Of a stretch of 64,000 nt of DNA, positions 9,329 through 18,971 are shown piece by piece. Each line of letters opens with the position of its first letter. The first letter of the stretch is position 1. This DNA is from Nonomuraea gerenzanensis. Lineage in GTDB: Bacteria > Actinomycetota > Actinomycetes > Streptosporangiales > Streptosporangiaceae. The notes beneath the pieces are model-generated. The model did not search any database and was not told the origin of the DNA. It saw only the letters and a program-made list of their open reading frames with translations. Location: positions 10,718,501-10,782,500 of the forward strand of contig NZ_CP084058.1 of assembly GCF_020215645.1 (NCBI RefSeq), given 5' to 3'. The translations under genes were made by a program, and so were the position numbers.

Positions 9329-9616
9329 TTATCTGATGCCCAGTGCGCCCGCGATCGCCCGCGCTGTCACCTCGATGATGTTGGGAACGTAGAAGATCAC
9401 TCCGATGGCCACGGCAAGTATCAGGAACTGCACGAAACGCGTGATCTCACGGGTGAAGAGGAAGAAGAGCGCGACCACGGAGACGACAACGAGGAACAAC
9501 GGGGCGAAGAAGGCGCGCAGGAAGTTGGCGAGCCCTCCGGTGTCGATGCCGGTGGACACCGGGGTCGGTGTCGGCGACATCTCGATCAAGGTGAGCACTA
9601 CGGTCTTCAAGGTCAC
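9329..9616 (-). CDS. Small two-helix membrane protein of the T4SS operon (TcpD/VirB2-like)
   Basis: A 95-residue protein with a Thr/Pro-rich N-terminus and two hydrophobic helices (about 34-53 and 60-80) separated by the charged turn FTREITR. The size and topology resemble the short membrane subunit (TcpD, or VirB2/TrbC pilin-like) found beside TcpC and TcpE in Gram-positive conjugation loci. GTG start with a good GGGAGG upstream at the normal distance. It is 45 nt downstream of tcpC and 54 nt upstream of the TcpE-MinD gene, clearly in the same operon. There is no sequence motif that fixes the family, so the call rests on context and topology. Confidence 0.72.
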   Translation of the reverse strand: MTLKTVVLTLIEMSPTPTPVSTGIDTGGLANFLRAFFAPLFLVVVSVVALFFLFTREITRFVQFLILAVAIGVIFYVPNIIEVTARAIAGALGIR

Positions 9617-9661
9617 TTCTTGTCCTCCCGGGGGGTACCGATCAGCGGCGCGGCCGTGCCT

Positions 9662-10678
9662 CTATCCAACGACCCGGCCGCCACCGCGGATGTCAGCGAC
9701 GAACCACTTGTCGCCCTGCTTTTCCACGGTCAGGCGGTAGACCTGCTCCAGCGTGCCGCCGACCACCGCGGGGTCGGTGGCGTTGGGAGTGGGCGGGGCG
9801 TCGCCGCTGGGCACCGCCCACACCACGACCGCCTGAATCTCTCTGGTGGCACCCCCCACAGGCACCACGACTTCCTTGAGCTGCGAGAAGGTGAACGCGC
9901 CGCCGAAGCTGGGCAGGCTCTTGCCTGCGGCGACGTACCGCTGGAGGCCGGCCGCGTCGCCCAGCGCGTACTCCTTGAAGAAGCCCTCCAACTGGGGCTT
10001 CAGCTCGGCGGCAGCGGCGTCGTCGGTCTCCGGCGCGGCCACCTGGGGCAGGTCGGCCGGGGCGGGGGCGGGCAGGATCGCCGGGCGGCCCGCCACCACG
10101 AAGCGCCCTCCGGCGTCGTCGCCGGAGTAGTAGATCGGCACCGACAGGATCATCCGGCGCGGGCCCGACTGGAACGCCACGCTGACCACGGCGTTGTGGG
10201 CGTCGGTCGCCTCGATGTCGTACGGCTGGATGGCGACGGCCGCCAGCTTGCCGTAACCGTCCCAGCCCATCTGCGGGTCCATGCCCTCGGCCAGGAACGC
10301 CGCCAGCTTGTTCGACCTGCTGGCCGCGTCTTCCGGGCTGAAATTCAGATAGACCCCCGCGAACTGGGCGGCGAAAGCCATGCCCCCGTCCGAGGGGAAT
10401 CCCTTGTCGGCCTGCGCGGCGACATTGGACGCAGCAGGCTCTTGCTGGGTAAACCGCTCAAATGGGGCACGAATCCCATTCACCACGATAACCACGATAA
10501 GCGCCCAGAGAATGATGCGGCCGGTCCACACCAGCCACCGTCCGCCGCCACCCGACCAACCGCCGCGCCGCGGCCTGCGTGGCGGCGGCGCCTCGAAGTC
10601 GGCCGTGTCGAGGGTTGCGGAAAGCCCGGGCCCGTCAGCGATCCGAGGATCGTGCTGGACGGTAGACCTACGAGCCAT
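9662..10678 (-). CDS. TcpC-family conjugal transfer protein (VirB8-like)
   Basis: A 338-residue bitopic membrane protein: a 50-residue cytoplasmic region rich in Arg and Pro, one membrane helix (about residues 50-70, IILWALIVVIVV), then a large extracytoplasmic part made of two successive NTF2-like domains (roughly 100-215 and 225-335). This is the TcpC/Orf13 layout, the VirB8 counterpart of pCW3 and Tn916 systems. ATG at 10678 preferred over the adjacent GTG because it has the better spacing to GGAGG. It is the first gene of the seven-gene T4SS operon; about 330 bp of gene-free DNA upstream should hold the promoter. The family call is fairly firm because both domains and the helix are in the expected order. 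Confidence 0.82.
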   Translation of the reverse strand: MARRSTVQHDPRIADGPGLSATLDTADFEAPPPRRPRRGGWSGGGGRWLVWTGRIILWALIVVIVVNGIRAPFERFTQQEPAASNVAAQADKGFPSDGGMAFAAQFAGVYLNFSPEDAASRSNKLAAFLAEGMDPQMGWDGYGKLAAVAIQPYDIEATDAHNAVVSVAFQSGPRRMILSVPIYYSGDDAGGRFVVAGRPAILPAPAPADLPQVAAPETDDAAAAELKPQLEGFFKEYALGDAAGLQRYVAAGKSLPSFGGAFTFSQLKEVVVPVGGATREIQAVVVWAVPSGDAPPTPNATDPAVVGGTLEQVYRLTVEKQGDKWFVADIRGGGRVVG

Positions 10679-10681
10679 CAC

Positions 10682-11008
10682 GCCTCCGCTCGCGCCGATC
10701 CCCCCGGCTGGCGCGGTGTCGTCCGTTGCCGATCCCCATCATCCGCGGTGAAGTAGTCACCCTATCCGGTCTCCGCCATTGTTCCGAGAAAGCCACGCCC
10801 ATGCTGCGGCATGACCCTCCCCACCGGCAAACCGGGCCCGTATGACAGGCCACAGTGCCGATTCCTATCAGTCCCCGTTCGAATCGGCTTTTGACCAGGC
10901 CAGACGCCTAAAATCGCGTAGCTCGGCAGCCACGGATTCCTGTCCAAAATAGGCATGGACCTGTCGTGACCTGCGCAATCGGCATGGGTCGGAATCAGCG
11001 GAGGTTCG
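10682..11008. promoter_or_regulatory. Gene-free region upstream of the T4SS operon
   Basis: About 330 bp with no convincing gene on either strand. It separates the T4SS operon from a small hypothetical gene and must contain the operon promoter, but I cannot fix a -35/-10 pair. The one clear structure is the inverted repeat at 10857-10888. Confidence 0.5.
10857..10892. promoter_or_regulatory. Inverted repeat upstream of the T4SS operon
   Basis: Perfect 8-bp arms GCCGATTC (10857-10864) and GAATCGGC (10881-10888) are separated by 16 nt and followed on the plus strand by TTTT. It could be a terminator for plus-strand readthrough or an operator about 180 bp upstream of tcpC. The sequence alone does not decide between them. 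Confidence 0.4.
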
Positions 11009-11308
11009 TCAGGCGGGCTCCGGATCCTGGCTCGTCCGGGCCTGGCGCCTGCTGTGGAGGTCCACCACGGTCGGCCGCACCGAGCGCTCCAGTGAGCCAC
11101 GGAGATCGGCCAGCATCTCGGCGGGCTCGCGCTCCCGCATGCGCGTCGTCATCTCGATGCGCTCGTCGACCTTCCTGCGGAGGTAGGCCTCGCGGTTGAC
11201 GCGCAGGCCGTACATCAGCTCGACCCTGATGAGGGCCAGCTCCTCCTCGAGGCTGATGCCCGCGAGCGTGGGCGCCGAGCGCCGCTTCCTGATGATGCGA
11301 CGGAACAT
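11009..11308 (-). CDS. Small hypothetical protein, charged and helical
   Basis: A 99-residue protein, not recognised. The N-terminus is strongly basic (MFRRIIRKRR) and the rest is predicted helical with many charged residues (EEELALIRVELMYGL, then AYLRRKVDERIEMTTRMRERE), so a short coiled coil or nucleic-acid contact is possible. The ATG at 11308 was chosen over upstream in-frame starts because a clean GGGAGG lies 6 nt before it. It stands alone, in the same direction as the T4SS operon, roughly 330 bp upstream of that operon. No function can be assigned. Confidence 0.55.
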   Translation of the reverse strand: MFRRIIRKRRSAPTLAGISLEEELALIRVELMYGLRVNREAYLRRKVDERIEMTTRMREREPAEMLADLRGSLERSVRPTVVDLHSRRQARTSQDPEPA

Positions 11309-11531
11309 GAGGGCCTCCCGAGTCAGCGTGAACGCCGTGACGATTCGACGCGCGGGGGCCCAAAGTGGTTGACGCATCGACTGTCCCGGCATCAAACACA
11401 CGGTCACATCCGGGCAGCCGTCCTTGGGGGCGCTTCGCCGCCGTCCGCCGTCGGTAACCTACCGTAGCCAAGCCTCGCCGTACGTGATTGCGCGCACGGC
11501 AAGCCCTGATTCGCGGCGGCGAGCGGCCCCG

Positions 11532-12608
<1,077 letters not shown>

Positions 12609-12619
12609 GGACAGTGAGT

Positions 12620-13336
12620 TTACTGGCTGAGCACGGACAGACAGGTCACCGGACGGTAGCCCTCGTCGGCCCGCAGGTAGCGCTTGGAGCTCGGCGGGCA
12701 GCGCGCGGGCGTCACCTCGAACGACGACACCCTGGCCCAGGCGTGGGGCGAGTCGCAGGGCACCCGGGTGACGGCGGAGCGGGCGATCACGTCGGTGGCG
12801 GGCTCGGCCACGCACGCGCCGCGGTCGAGCACCTGCCCGCCCCGGCCCAGGCAGATGACGTGGGTGTCGCCGTCCAGGGTGTCGAGGGTGCCGGCGGAGC
12901 AGGCGGCGGGCTCGTCGGCGAAGGTGAGCACCCTGCCGTACCAGCCGGGCCGCGAGCAGGCCCGCTCGCGGCCGTCCAGCGTGACGCAGTCGCCCGGCCG
13001 CAGCAGGCCGCCGCCCCCGCCGGGAGCGCCGGGATGCGGCTCCAGGAAGTTGCGTACGCAGGCCGTACGGCCCACGCCCACCCGCAGCACCTCGTCGGTG
13101 TCCACCGGGCACTCGCCGGGCCGCGGCGGGTCGGCGGCCATCGCGACCACCTCGGAGTCGCCGCCGTTGCACGCCGTCAGCGCCAGCTCGCCCGTCACGC
13201 ACGCGCCCGGTGTCCAGCGCAGCACCGGGCGGGGCCGCTCGGCGACCCCCGAGCCCGCGATGACCGCGCCGCACAGCGCGACCAGCGCCGCCGTCACGGC
13301 GAGCCCCGCCACGGCGAGCTTCGGTACCGTATCCAT
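12620..13336 (-). CDS. Exported or membrane-anchored hypothetical protein with repeated Cys-containing modules
   Basis: A 238-residue protein with one N-terminal hydrophobic segment (about residues 6-28), probably a signal anchor. The remainder carries about five similar modules in which a Cys is followed by a short charged strand (GACVTGELALTACNG, GDCVTLDGRERACS, GACVAEP), reminiscent of septum-formation-type actinobacterial extracytoplasmic domains. Cysteines occur in pairs and could be disulphide-bonded outside the cell. The start MDTVPKLAV at 13336 was chosen because it begins directly at the signal segment. It is transcribed just upstream of ychF and divergently from rmuC. No enzyme motif is visible and I assign no function. 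Confidence 0.72.
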   Translation of the reverse strand: MDTVPKLAVAGLAVTAALVALCGAVIAGSGVAERPRPVLRWTPGACVTGELALTACNGGDSEVVAMAADPPRPGECPVDTDEVLRVGVGRTACVRNFLEPHPGAPGGGGGLLRPGDCVTLDGRERACSRPGWYGRVLTFADEPAACSAGTLDTLDGDTHVICLGRGGQVLDRGACVAEPATDVIARSAVTRVPCDSPHAWARVSSFEVTPARCPPSSKRYLRADEGYRPVTCLSVLSQ

Positions 13337-13440
13337 CCCAGTACTGTGCGTGACGTGTGACGAGCCGCACAAGCGGAACCGCCAAGCGTGTCGGGAAGAA
13401 TCGCGCCCTCGATCCTGCGATCATCGATGGAGTGGACGTG

Positions 13441-14688
13441 GTGTCGCTGCTCATCGGTCTCGCCGTCGGCCTGCTCGTGGGATTCCTGGTCGCCAGGACC
13501 CGCGCGGCGGTGCGGGTGGCGGAGGCCGACGCCCGGGCCAGATCGTCGGCCGAGAAGCTGGTCTACGTCGAGGAGCAGCTCGCCGAGCGGTTCCAGGCGC
13601 TGTCCACGCGCGCCCTCGACGTCAACAACGTGCGCTTCCTGGAGCTGGCCGAGACCAGGCTCGCGGCCAGCCGCGCGGAGGCCGCCGGCGACCTCGACCA
13701 GCGCAGGCAGGCCGTCGAGCACCTGGTCGAGCCGCTGAAGGACGCGCTGGCCCGGGTCGAGTCGCAGCTGCGCGACACCGAGTCGGGGCAGCGGGCGGCG
13801 CGGGCGGAGCTGGCCAAGCAGATGGAGTTCGTCCGGCAGAGCAACGAGCAGCTCCGCTCCCAGACGACGGCCCTGGTCAGGGCGCTGCAACGGCCCGAGG
13901 CCCGCGGCCGGTGGGGCGAGCTGCAGCTGCGCAGGGTGGCCGAGATCGCCGGCATGCAGCGCTACTGCGACTTCGACGAGCAGGTCACCGAGGGCTCCAT
14001 GCGGCCCGACATGGTCGTCAGGCTGGCCGGGGGCAAGAACATCGTGGTCGACTCCAAGGTCTCGCTCGCGGCCTACCTGGAGGCCGCCGAGGCCTCGGAC
14101 GACTCGCTCGCCTCCGTACGCCTCGACGCCCACGCCCGGCACGTGCGCGAGCACATCGACCGGCTGGCGGCCAAGGCGTACTGGCAGGGGTTCAACCCGT
14201 CACCGGAGTTCGTGGTGCTGTTCATCCCCGGCGAGGCGTTCCTGGCGCCGGCGCTCGAACGCGACCCCGGGATGCTGGAGTACGCGATGACGCGGCGGGT
14301 GCACATCGCCACCCCGACCACGCTGATCACGATGCTGCGCACCGCGCACTACGCCTGGCAGCAGGCCGCGCTGAGCGAGAACGCGCGGGCGGTGTTCGAG
14401 CTGGGCAAGGAGCTGTACGAGCGGCTGTCGTCCCTGGGCAGGAACGTCGAGTCGCTGGGCAAGGCGCTCACCAGGGCCGTGGAGGCGTACAACAAGTCGG
14501 TCGGATCGCTCGAAAGCCGCGTCCTGGTCACGGCGCGCAAGTTGCACGATCTCGGCGTCGTGGACGGCGAGCTCGACTCCCCCGAGATGCTCGAAGGGCT
14601 GCCCAGACCGCTGGCCTCCCCCGAACTGCTCGAAACCTCCACTCTGATAACCCACGCGAACGGTAAGTTGGCAGGCGGGTCGCAGTAA
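13441..14688 (+). CDS. rmuC: DNA recombination protein RmuC
   Basis: A 415-residue RmuC-family protein, thought to limit recombination at inverted repeats. An N-terminal membrane helix (SLLIGLAVGLLVGFLVA) is followed by a coiled coil (about residues 25-150) and the conserved nuclease-like core containing RGRWGELQLRRVAEIAGM, the region VDSKVSLAAYLEA and ATPTTLITMLRT. The GTG at 13441 lies 8 nt after GGAG; the neighbouring GTG at 13438 is equally possible, and a longer reading frame from 13357 would add a non-membrane N-terminus and lacks support. It is divergent from the 12620 gene and followed 14 nt later by the DUF6542 gene. Confidence 0.93.
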   Translation: MSLLIGLAVGLLVGFLVARTRAAVRVAEADARARSSAEKLVYVEEQLAERFQALSTRALDVNNVRFLELAETRLAASRAEAAGDLDQRRQAVEHLVEPLKDALARVESQLRDTESGQRAARAELAKQMEFVRQSNEQLRSQTTALVRALQRPEARGRWGELQLRRVAEIAGMQRYCDFDEQVTEGSMRPDMVVRLAGGKNIVVDSKVSLAAYLEAAEASDDSLASVRLDAHARHVREHIDRLAAKAYWQGFNPSPEFVVLFIPGEAFLAPALERDPGMLEYAMTRRVHIATPTTLITMLRTAHYAWQQAALSENARAVFELGKELYERLSSLGRNVESLGKALTRAVEAYNKSVGSLESRVLVTARKLHDLGVVDGELDSPEMLEGLPRPLASPELLETSTLITHANGKLAGGSQ

Positions 14689-14702
14689 AGGGGGGTGGGC
14701 AA

Positions 14703-15215
14703 GTGGTGGGTGAGAAGGGCAGGCGCTCCGCGGTCAGGCTGACGGCACGCGGCGCCATCGCGCTCGCCCTGGTCGCCACCCTGGCGGGCTACGTGCTGGC
14801 GGCCGTGTTCGGCGTGGAGCAGCTCGTGGGCGCGGCGTTCCTGCTGGCCAGCGTGCTCGGCGTGGTGCTGGTCAACCGGCGGGAGCTGCTGTCGCTGGTG
14901 GTGACGCCGCCGCTGGTGTTCTTCTGCGCCACGCTCTTCGTGGAGCTGGGCCGGGCGTTCGGCTCGGTGTCGATCGTGCAGTCGCTGGCGCTGGGCCTCT
15001 ACACGTCGATGACGCAGGGGGCGCCGTGGCTGTTCGCGGGCTCGGCGCTGGTGCTGGGCGTCGCGTGGCGGCGCGGGCTGCGTGACAACGTACGGGAGCT
15101 GCGCGAGGAGCTGAAGGCGGGCACGGAGGTCACGCGCCCGCGCCAGCCGTTCGTGCCGGAGCCCGAGGGGTACTTCGAGCCCAAGGTGTACGGGACGCCG
15201 CGCGGCGAGGACTAA
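14703..15215 (+). CDS. DUF6542-type four-helix membrane protein
   Basis: A 170-residue membrane protein with four hydrophobic helices (roughly 18-38, 40-57, 64-82 and 103-122) and a cytoplasmic tail rich in Arg, Glu and Pro. The pattern and position (between ychF/rmuC and ispH) match the actinobacterial DUF6542 family, corresponding to the Rv1111c position in M. tuberculosis. Function unknown. Starts with GTG; a second GTG follows immediately. It lies 14 nt after rmuC and converges on ispH with a 25-nt gap, so it probably ends the rmuC transcript. Confidence 0.82.
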   Translation: MVGEKGRRSAVRLTARGAIALALVATLAGYVLAAVFGVEQLVGAAFLLASVLGVVLVNRRELLSLVVTPPLVFFCATLFVELGRAFGSVSIVQSLALGLYTSMTQGAPWLFAGSALVLGVAWRRGLRDNVRELREELKAGTEVTRPRQPFVPEPEGYFEPKVYGTPRGED

Positions 15216-15240
15216 CCGCGCGGTCGCCCGTGTGCGTGGC

Positions 15241-16206
15241 TCAGGAGGCGCGCAGGTCCTTGCGCAGCTCGTGGGGCAGGGCGAAGCGCATGCTCTCCTG
15301 CACCGGCTCGACCTCCGTCACGTCGCCGAAACCGTGCCCGGCCAGCTTCGCCAGCACCTCCTCGACCAGCTCCTCCGGCACCGAGGCGCCGCTGGTGACG
15401 CCGACCGTGGTGACGCCGTCGAGCCACTCGTCGCGAATGAAGTCGGCGTTGTCGACCAGGTACGACGCCTGCGCGCCGTAGTCCTTGGCCACCTCGACCA
15501 GCCGCTTGGAGTTGGAGGAGTTCTCGGAGCCGACCACGATGACGAGCTGCGACTCGGCCGCGATCTCCTTGACCGCGATCTGGCGGTTCTGGGTGGCGTA
15601 GCAGATGTCGTCGCTCGGCGGGTCGATCAGCGTGGGGAAGCGCTCCTTGAGCCGGGCCACGGTCTCGGTGGTCTCGTCGACCGAGAGCGTGGTCTGCGAC
15701 AGCCACACCAGCCTGCTCGGGTCCTTGACCTGCACCTTGTCGACCGAGTCGAGCCCGTCGACGAGCTGGATGTGGTCGGGGGCCTCGCCGGAGGTGCCCT
15801 CCACCTCCTCGTGGCCCTCGTGCCCGATCAGCAGGATGTCGTAGTCCTTGGCCGCGAACCGCTTGGCCTCGTTGTGTACCTTCGTCACGAGCGGGCAGGT
15901 GGCGTCGATGGTGCGCAGGCCGCGCTGCCTGGCCTCCTCGTGCACCGCGGGAGAGACGCCGTGAGCCGAGAAGACCACGATCTCCCCTTCCGGCACCTCC
16001 TCGGTCTCGTCGACGAAGATGGCGCCCCTGGCCTCGAGCGTCTTCACGACGTGCGTGTTGTGGACGATCTGCTTGCGGACGTATATGGGCGCGCCGTACT
16101 GCTCCAGAGCCTTCTCGACCGCTACCACGGCTCGATCGACTCCGGCACAGTAGCCCCGCGGCTTGGCGACGAGGACTCTGCGGGAAGTGGGGGTCTGGGG
16201 CTCCAT
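15241..16206 (-). CDS. ispH: 4-hydroxy-3-methylbut-2-enyl diphosphate reductase (IspH/LytB)
   Basis: Last enzyme of the MEP isoprenoid pathway: reduces HMBPP to IPP and DMAPP with a [4Fe-4S] cluster. All three cluster cysteines are present (Cys20 in PRGYCAGV, Cys104 in DATCPLV, Cys202 in [11 protein letters not shown]), with the HTHVV and SAHGVSP motifs between. Length 321 residues, normal for the family. The ATG at 16206 begins MEPQTPTS, eight residues before the conserved core. It is divergent from the lipid-droplet-type gene at 16308. The product feeds polyprenyl synthesis, including the cis-prenyltransferase at 52453-53214. Confidence 0.97.
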   Translation of the reverse strand: MEPQTPTSRRVLVAKPRGYCAGVDRAVVAVEKALEQYGAPIYVRKQIVHNTHVVKTLEARGAIFVDETEEVPEGEIVVFSAHGVSPAVHEEARQRGLRTIDATCPLVTKVHNEAKRFAAKDYDILLIGHEGHEEVEGTSGEAPDHIQLVDGLDSVDKVQVKDPSRLVWLSQTTLSVDETTETVARLKERFPTLIDPPSDDICYATQNRQIAVKEIAAESQLVIVVGSENSSNSKRLVEVAKDYGAQASYLVDNADFIRDEWLDGVTTVGVTSGASVPEELVEEVLAKLAGHGFGDVTEVEPVQESMRFALPHELRKDLRAS

Positions 16207-16307
16207 ACTTTCTATGCTACGTGGAGCGGCCATCTGGCCCGCGCGTGCGTGGTCGCCCGCGGTGCGCCAGACTAGCCGTCCAATACTGACCTCCCAGGGA
16301 GACGTTC

Positions 16308-17309
16308 ATGTCCCTCAGCGACGTGATACGCAACATCGCACGAACCGTCACCAACAAGGACGAACTCAAGGAGAAGGCCAAGGACCTGCCGCTTCTGGTC
16401 GTCCAGACCACGCTCGGCGCCGCGGGGCAGGCGCTGCTGCTCGTGGACCGCATGAAGAACTCCATCAAGGGGCTCGGCAACAAGGAGGAGCGCGAGGAGG
16501 AGTACGACTCCCGTCCCTCCGCCGCCGAGCAGGTGGCCGCCGCGCCCGCCGAGGCCGCGGAGGGCAAGGCGGAGGACAGACCGGCGCGTAAGGAGCCGGT
16601 CATCTTCGCGCCGCGCTCCGGTGCTGCCGAGCCGAACGGCGTCGCCAAGACCAAGCCGGACCCCGTCATCTTCGCGCCCGCCCCCAAGGCCGCCGAGCCG
16701 CAGACCGCCCCCGAGGCTGCTGCGCCGCAGGCCGAGGCCGCCCCCGAGGCCGCTGGGCCCGCCGCCAAGCCGGCCGACGAGAGCGCCGCCCCCGCGGCCA
16801 CCGGGCCCAAGACCGCCACGGAGACCATCTCCGAGGCCGAGGCGCAGGTGGCGCCCGCCGCGCCCAAGGCCGTGGCCGAGCCCGCCGTCGAGGAGTCCGC
16901 GCCCGCCGCCAAGCCGAAGGCCACCGGGACCCGCAAGGCCGCCCCCAAGGCCGCCCCCAAGACCGCTGCCAAGGCGGAGCCGAAGGCCGCCGAGCCCGCC
17001 CCCGCGCCGGAGCCCACCGCCGCCACGGCCGAGCCCGTCACGGCCCCCGAGCCCGTCACGGCCCCCGAGCCCGTCGCGGCACCGGAGCCGGCCACCGCCC
17101 CCGAGCCGGTCACCGCCGCCCCCGTGGACCTGACCGAGCCTCTGCCCGGCTGGTCGGAGCTGACCGTCGCCTCCCTGCGCGCCAGGATGCGCGGCAAGAC
17201 GGCCGAGCAGATCGGCGACTTCCTCGCCTACGAGCAAGCGACGAAGGCACGTCCCGAGGTCATCAAGATGTTCGAGAACCGTCTCGCCAAGCTGCAGGCC
17301 GGCGAATAG
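16308..17309 (+). CDS. Lipid-droplet-associated-type protein with Ala/Pro-rich linker
   Basis: A 333-residue protein of three parts. The N-terminal 60 residues form an amphipathic helix-rich domain (MSLSDVIRNIARTVTNKDEL...). A long Ala/Pro/Glu/Lys-rich linker (about 65-265) contains repeated AAPKAA and PEPVTAPE units. The conserved C-terminal 60 residues (PLPGWSELTVASLRARMRG, YEQATKARPEVIKMFENRL) form a short helical domain. The ispH-this-xseA order matches Rv1110-Rv1109c-Rv1108c, whose middle gene belongs to the family annotated as lipid-droplet-associated. Role in lipid storage is by family only. The linker's base composition is repetitive, unlike its flanks. Confidence 0.75.
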   Translation: MSLSDVIRNIARTVTNKDELKEKAKDLPLLVVQTTLGAAGQALLLVDRMKNSIKGLGNKEEREEEYDSRPSAAEQVAAAPAEAAEGKAEDRPARKEPVIFAPRSGAAEPNGVAKTKPDPVIFAPAPKAAEPQTAPEAAAPQAEAAPEAAGPAAKPADESAAPAATGPKTATETISEAEAQVAPAAPKAVAEPAVEESAPAAKPKATGTRKAAPKAAPKTAAKAEPKAAEPAPAPEPTAATAEPVTAPEPVTAPEPVAAPEPATAPEPVTAAPVDLTEPLPGWSELTVASLRARMRGKTAEQIGDFLAYEQATKARPEVIKMFENRLAKLQAGE

Positions 17310-17336
17310 GTCACACTCACCCCGTAGTCTTCCGCC

Positions 17337-18560
17337 ATGACCTCGAAGACCACGCCTGAGTCTCCCCTGCCGATCCGCACGGTCCTGCAGATGGTGGGCG
17401 GCTGGATCGGCAGACTCGGCACGGTCTGGGTCGAAGGAGAGATCACCGACCTGAGCGCGCGTGGCGGCACGGTGTTTCTGACCCTGCGTGACCCGGTCGC
17501 CAACGTGTCCGCCAGGGTCACCGCCCCGCGTGGCGTCTACGAGGCGACGGTGCCCCGGCCGGCCAACGGCGCCAGGGTGGTGTTGCACGTCAAGCCCGAC
17601 TTCTGGGTCAACAGGGGCTCGTTCGCGTTCACCGCGCTGGAGATGCGCCCGGTCGGCGTGGGCGAGATGCTGGTCAGGCTGGAGCGGCTCAGGCAGCTGC
17701 TGGCCGCCGAGGGGTTGTTCAACGCCGACAGGAAGCGGCGGCTGCCGTTCCTGCCGGGCACGATCGGGCTCATCTGCGGCCGCGAGTCGGCGGCCGAGCG
17801 CGACGTGCTGGAGAACGCGCGGCGGCGCTGGCCGGCGGTGCGGTTCAAGGTCGAGGAAGTGGCCGTCCAGGGGCCGTACGCGGTGGCCGAGGTGACGGAG
17901 GCGCTGCGCAAGCTCGACGCCGACTCCTCGGTGGACGTGATCGTCGTCGCCCGTGGCGGCGGCTCCCTGGAGGACCTGCTGCCCTTCTCCGATGAGACGC
18001 TGGTGCGCGCGGTGGCGGCCTGCCGTACCCCTGTGGTGAGCGCGATCGGCCACGAGCAGGACAGCCCGCTGCTCGACCTGGTGGCCGACGTGCGCGCCTC
18101 CACCCCCACCGACGCCGCCAAGAAGGTGGTGCCCGACGTCGGCGAGCAGCTCAGCCTGGTGCGCCAGCTCCGCGACCGGGGCCGCAGGGTGCTGAACGGC
18201 TGGCTCGACCGTGAGCTGTCCTGGCTGACGTCCGTACGTTCGCGGCCCTCGCTGGCCGACCCCGTACGCGAGCTGGAGCGCCGGGCCGAGCAGGCCGACG
18301 CGCTGCGCGACCGGGCCAGGCGCTCGCTGACGGGCTCGCTCGACCGCGCCGCCGACGACCTCGCCCACCTGCGCGCCCGCCTGGTGGCCCTGTCGCCGGC
18401 GGCCACGCTGGAGCGCGGCTACGCCATCGTGCAGCACCCGTCGGGCGAGGTGGTCCGCCTGGCCAAGGACGTCGCGCCGGGCGCGCTGCTGACCGTCCGC
18501 CTGAGCGACGACCGCGTGACCGTACGCGCGCAGGAGCCCGGCGAGGCCGCGGAAGGCTGA
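17337..18560 (+). CDS. xseA: Exodeoxyribonuclease VII large subunit
   Basis: Catalytic subunit of ExoVII, which degrades single-stranded DNA to oligonucleotides in mismatch repair and DNA damage response. It has 407 residues: an N-terminal OB fold (to about 110, [11 protein letters not shown]), the catalytic domain with [22 protein letters not shown] and [17 protein letters not shown], the helical coiled region, and the C-terminal strand ERGYAIV. It starts 27 nt after the lipid-droplet-type gene in an apparent operon. Its small partner xseB is not adjacent: it sits nearly 2 kb away on the opposite strand (20463-20708). Confidence 0.96.
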   Translation: MTSKTTPESPLPIRTVLQMVGGWIGRLGTVWVEGEITDLSARGGTVFLTLRDPVANVSARVTAPRGVYEATVPRPANGARVVLHVKPDFWVNRGSFAFTALEMRPVGVGEMLVRLERLRQLLAAEGLFNADRKRRLPFLPGTIGLICGRESAAERDVLENARRRWPAVRFKVEEVAVQGPYAVAEVTEALRKLDADSSVDVIVVARGGGSLEDLLPFSDETLVRAVAACRTPVVSAIGHEQDSPLLDLVADVRASTPTDAAKKVVPDVGEQLSLVRQLRDRGRRVLNGWLDRELSWLTSVRSRPSLADPVRELERRAEQADALRDRARRSLTGSLDRAADDLAHLRARLVALSPAATLERGYAIVQHPSGEVVRLAKDVAPGALLTVRLSDDRVTVRAQEPGEAAEG

Positions 18561-18614
18561 CCGCTTTCTCCTCATCCGTCCTCGAAGCACGCGCGAGGGG
18601 GCTACCGTTCGCCC

Positions 18615-18971
18615 ATGAGAGGACTCGCGCAGGTCGCCCAGCACGCCGACGACCTCGACAGGGCCACCGCCTTCTACCGCGACGTGCTGGGCCTGCGGCA
18701 CATCGCCACCTACCGGCCTCCCGGGCTGGCCTTCTTCGACCTCGACGGTGTCCGCCTGCTGATCGAGGAGAGCGCTCCTCCGGCCGTGCTCTACCTCGCC
18801 TCCGACGACCTGGAGGCGGACGTGGCGCGGCTGCGTACGCATGAGGTCGCGATCGTCGAGGAGCCGCACCTGATCTTCACCGACGACGGCACGTTCGGCA
18901 CGCCGGGCAAGGAGATCCGCATGGCGGCCTTCCGCGACTCGGAGGGCAACCTGCTCTGCCTCATGACGTGA
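18615..18971 (+). CDS. VOC-superfamily (glyoxalase-like) protein
   Basis: A 118-residue single vicinal-oxygen-chelate domain of the epimerase/glyoxalase fold. It begins LAQVAQHADDLDRATAFYRDVLGL and ends FRDSEGNLLCLM, typical of the family; two such domains make the metal site in a dimer. Candidate metal ligands are His in the first strand and Glu in the last (DSEGN). The substrate cannot be read from sequence; methylmalonyl-CoA epimerase-like and glyoxalase-like are both possible. Its 3' end overlaps the convergent TetR gene by 11 nt. Confidence 0.88.
   Translation: MRGLAQVAQHADDLDRATAFYRDVLGLRHIATYRPPGLAFFDLDGVRLLIEESAPPAVLYLASDDLEADVARLRTHEVAIVEEPHLIFTDDGTFGTPGKEIRMAAFRDSEGNLLCLMT

Noticed and set aside
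1..10678. Integrated conjugative element or prophage
   Set aside because: No integrase, relaxase, att repeat or tRNA target inside the window. Only the machine itself can be claimed.
13357..13440. Longer N-terminus for RmuC
   Set aside because: The added residues lack the hydrophobic start of the family and overlap the divergent promoter region; GGAG is placed for the GTG at 13438/13441.
16272..18869. An 865-codon minus-strand open frame
   Set aside because: It runs antisense to the lipid-droplet-type gene and xseA, both firmly identified.
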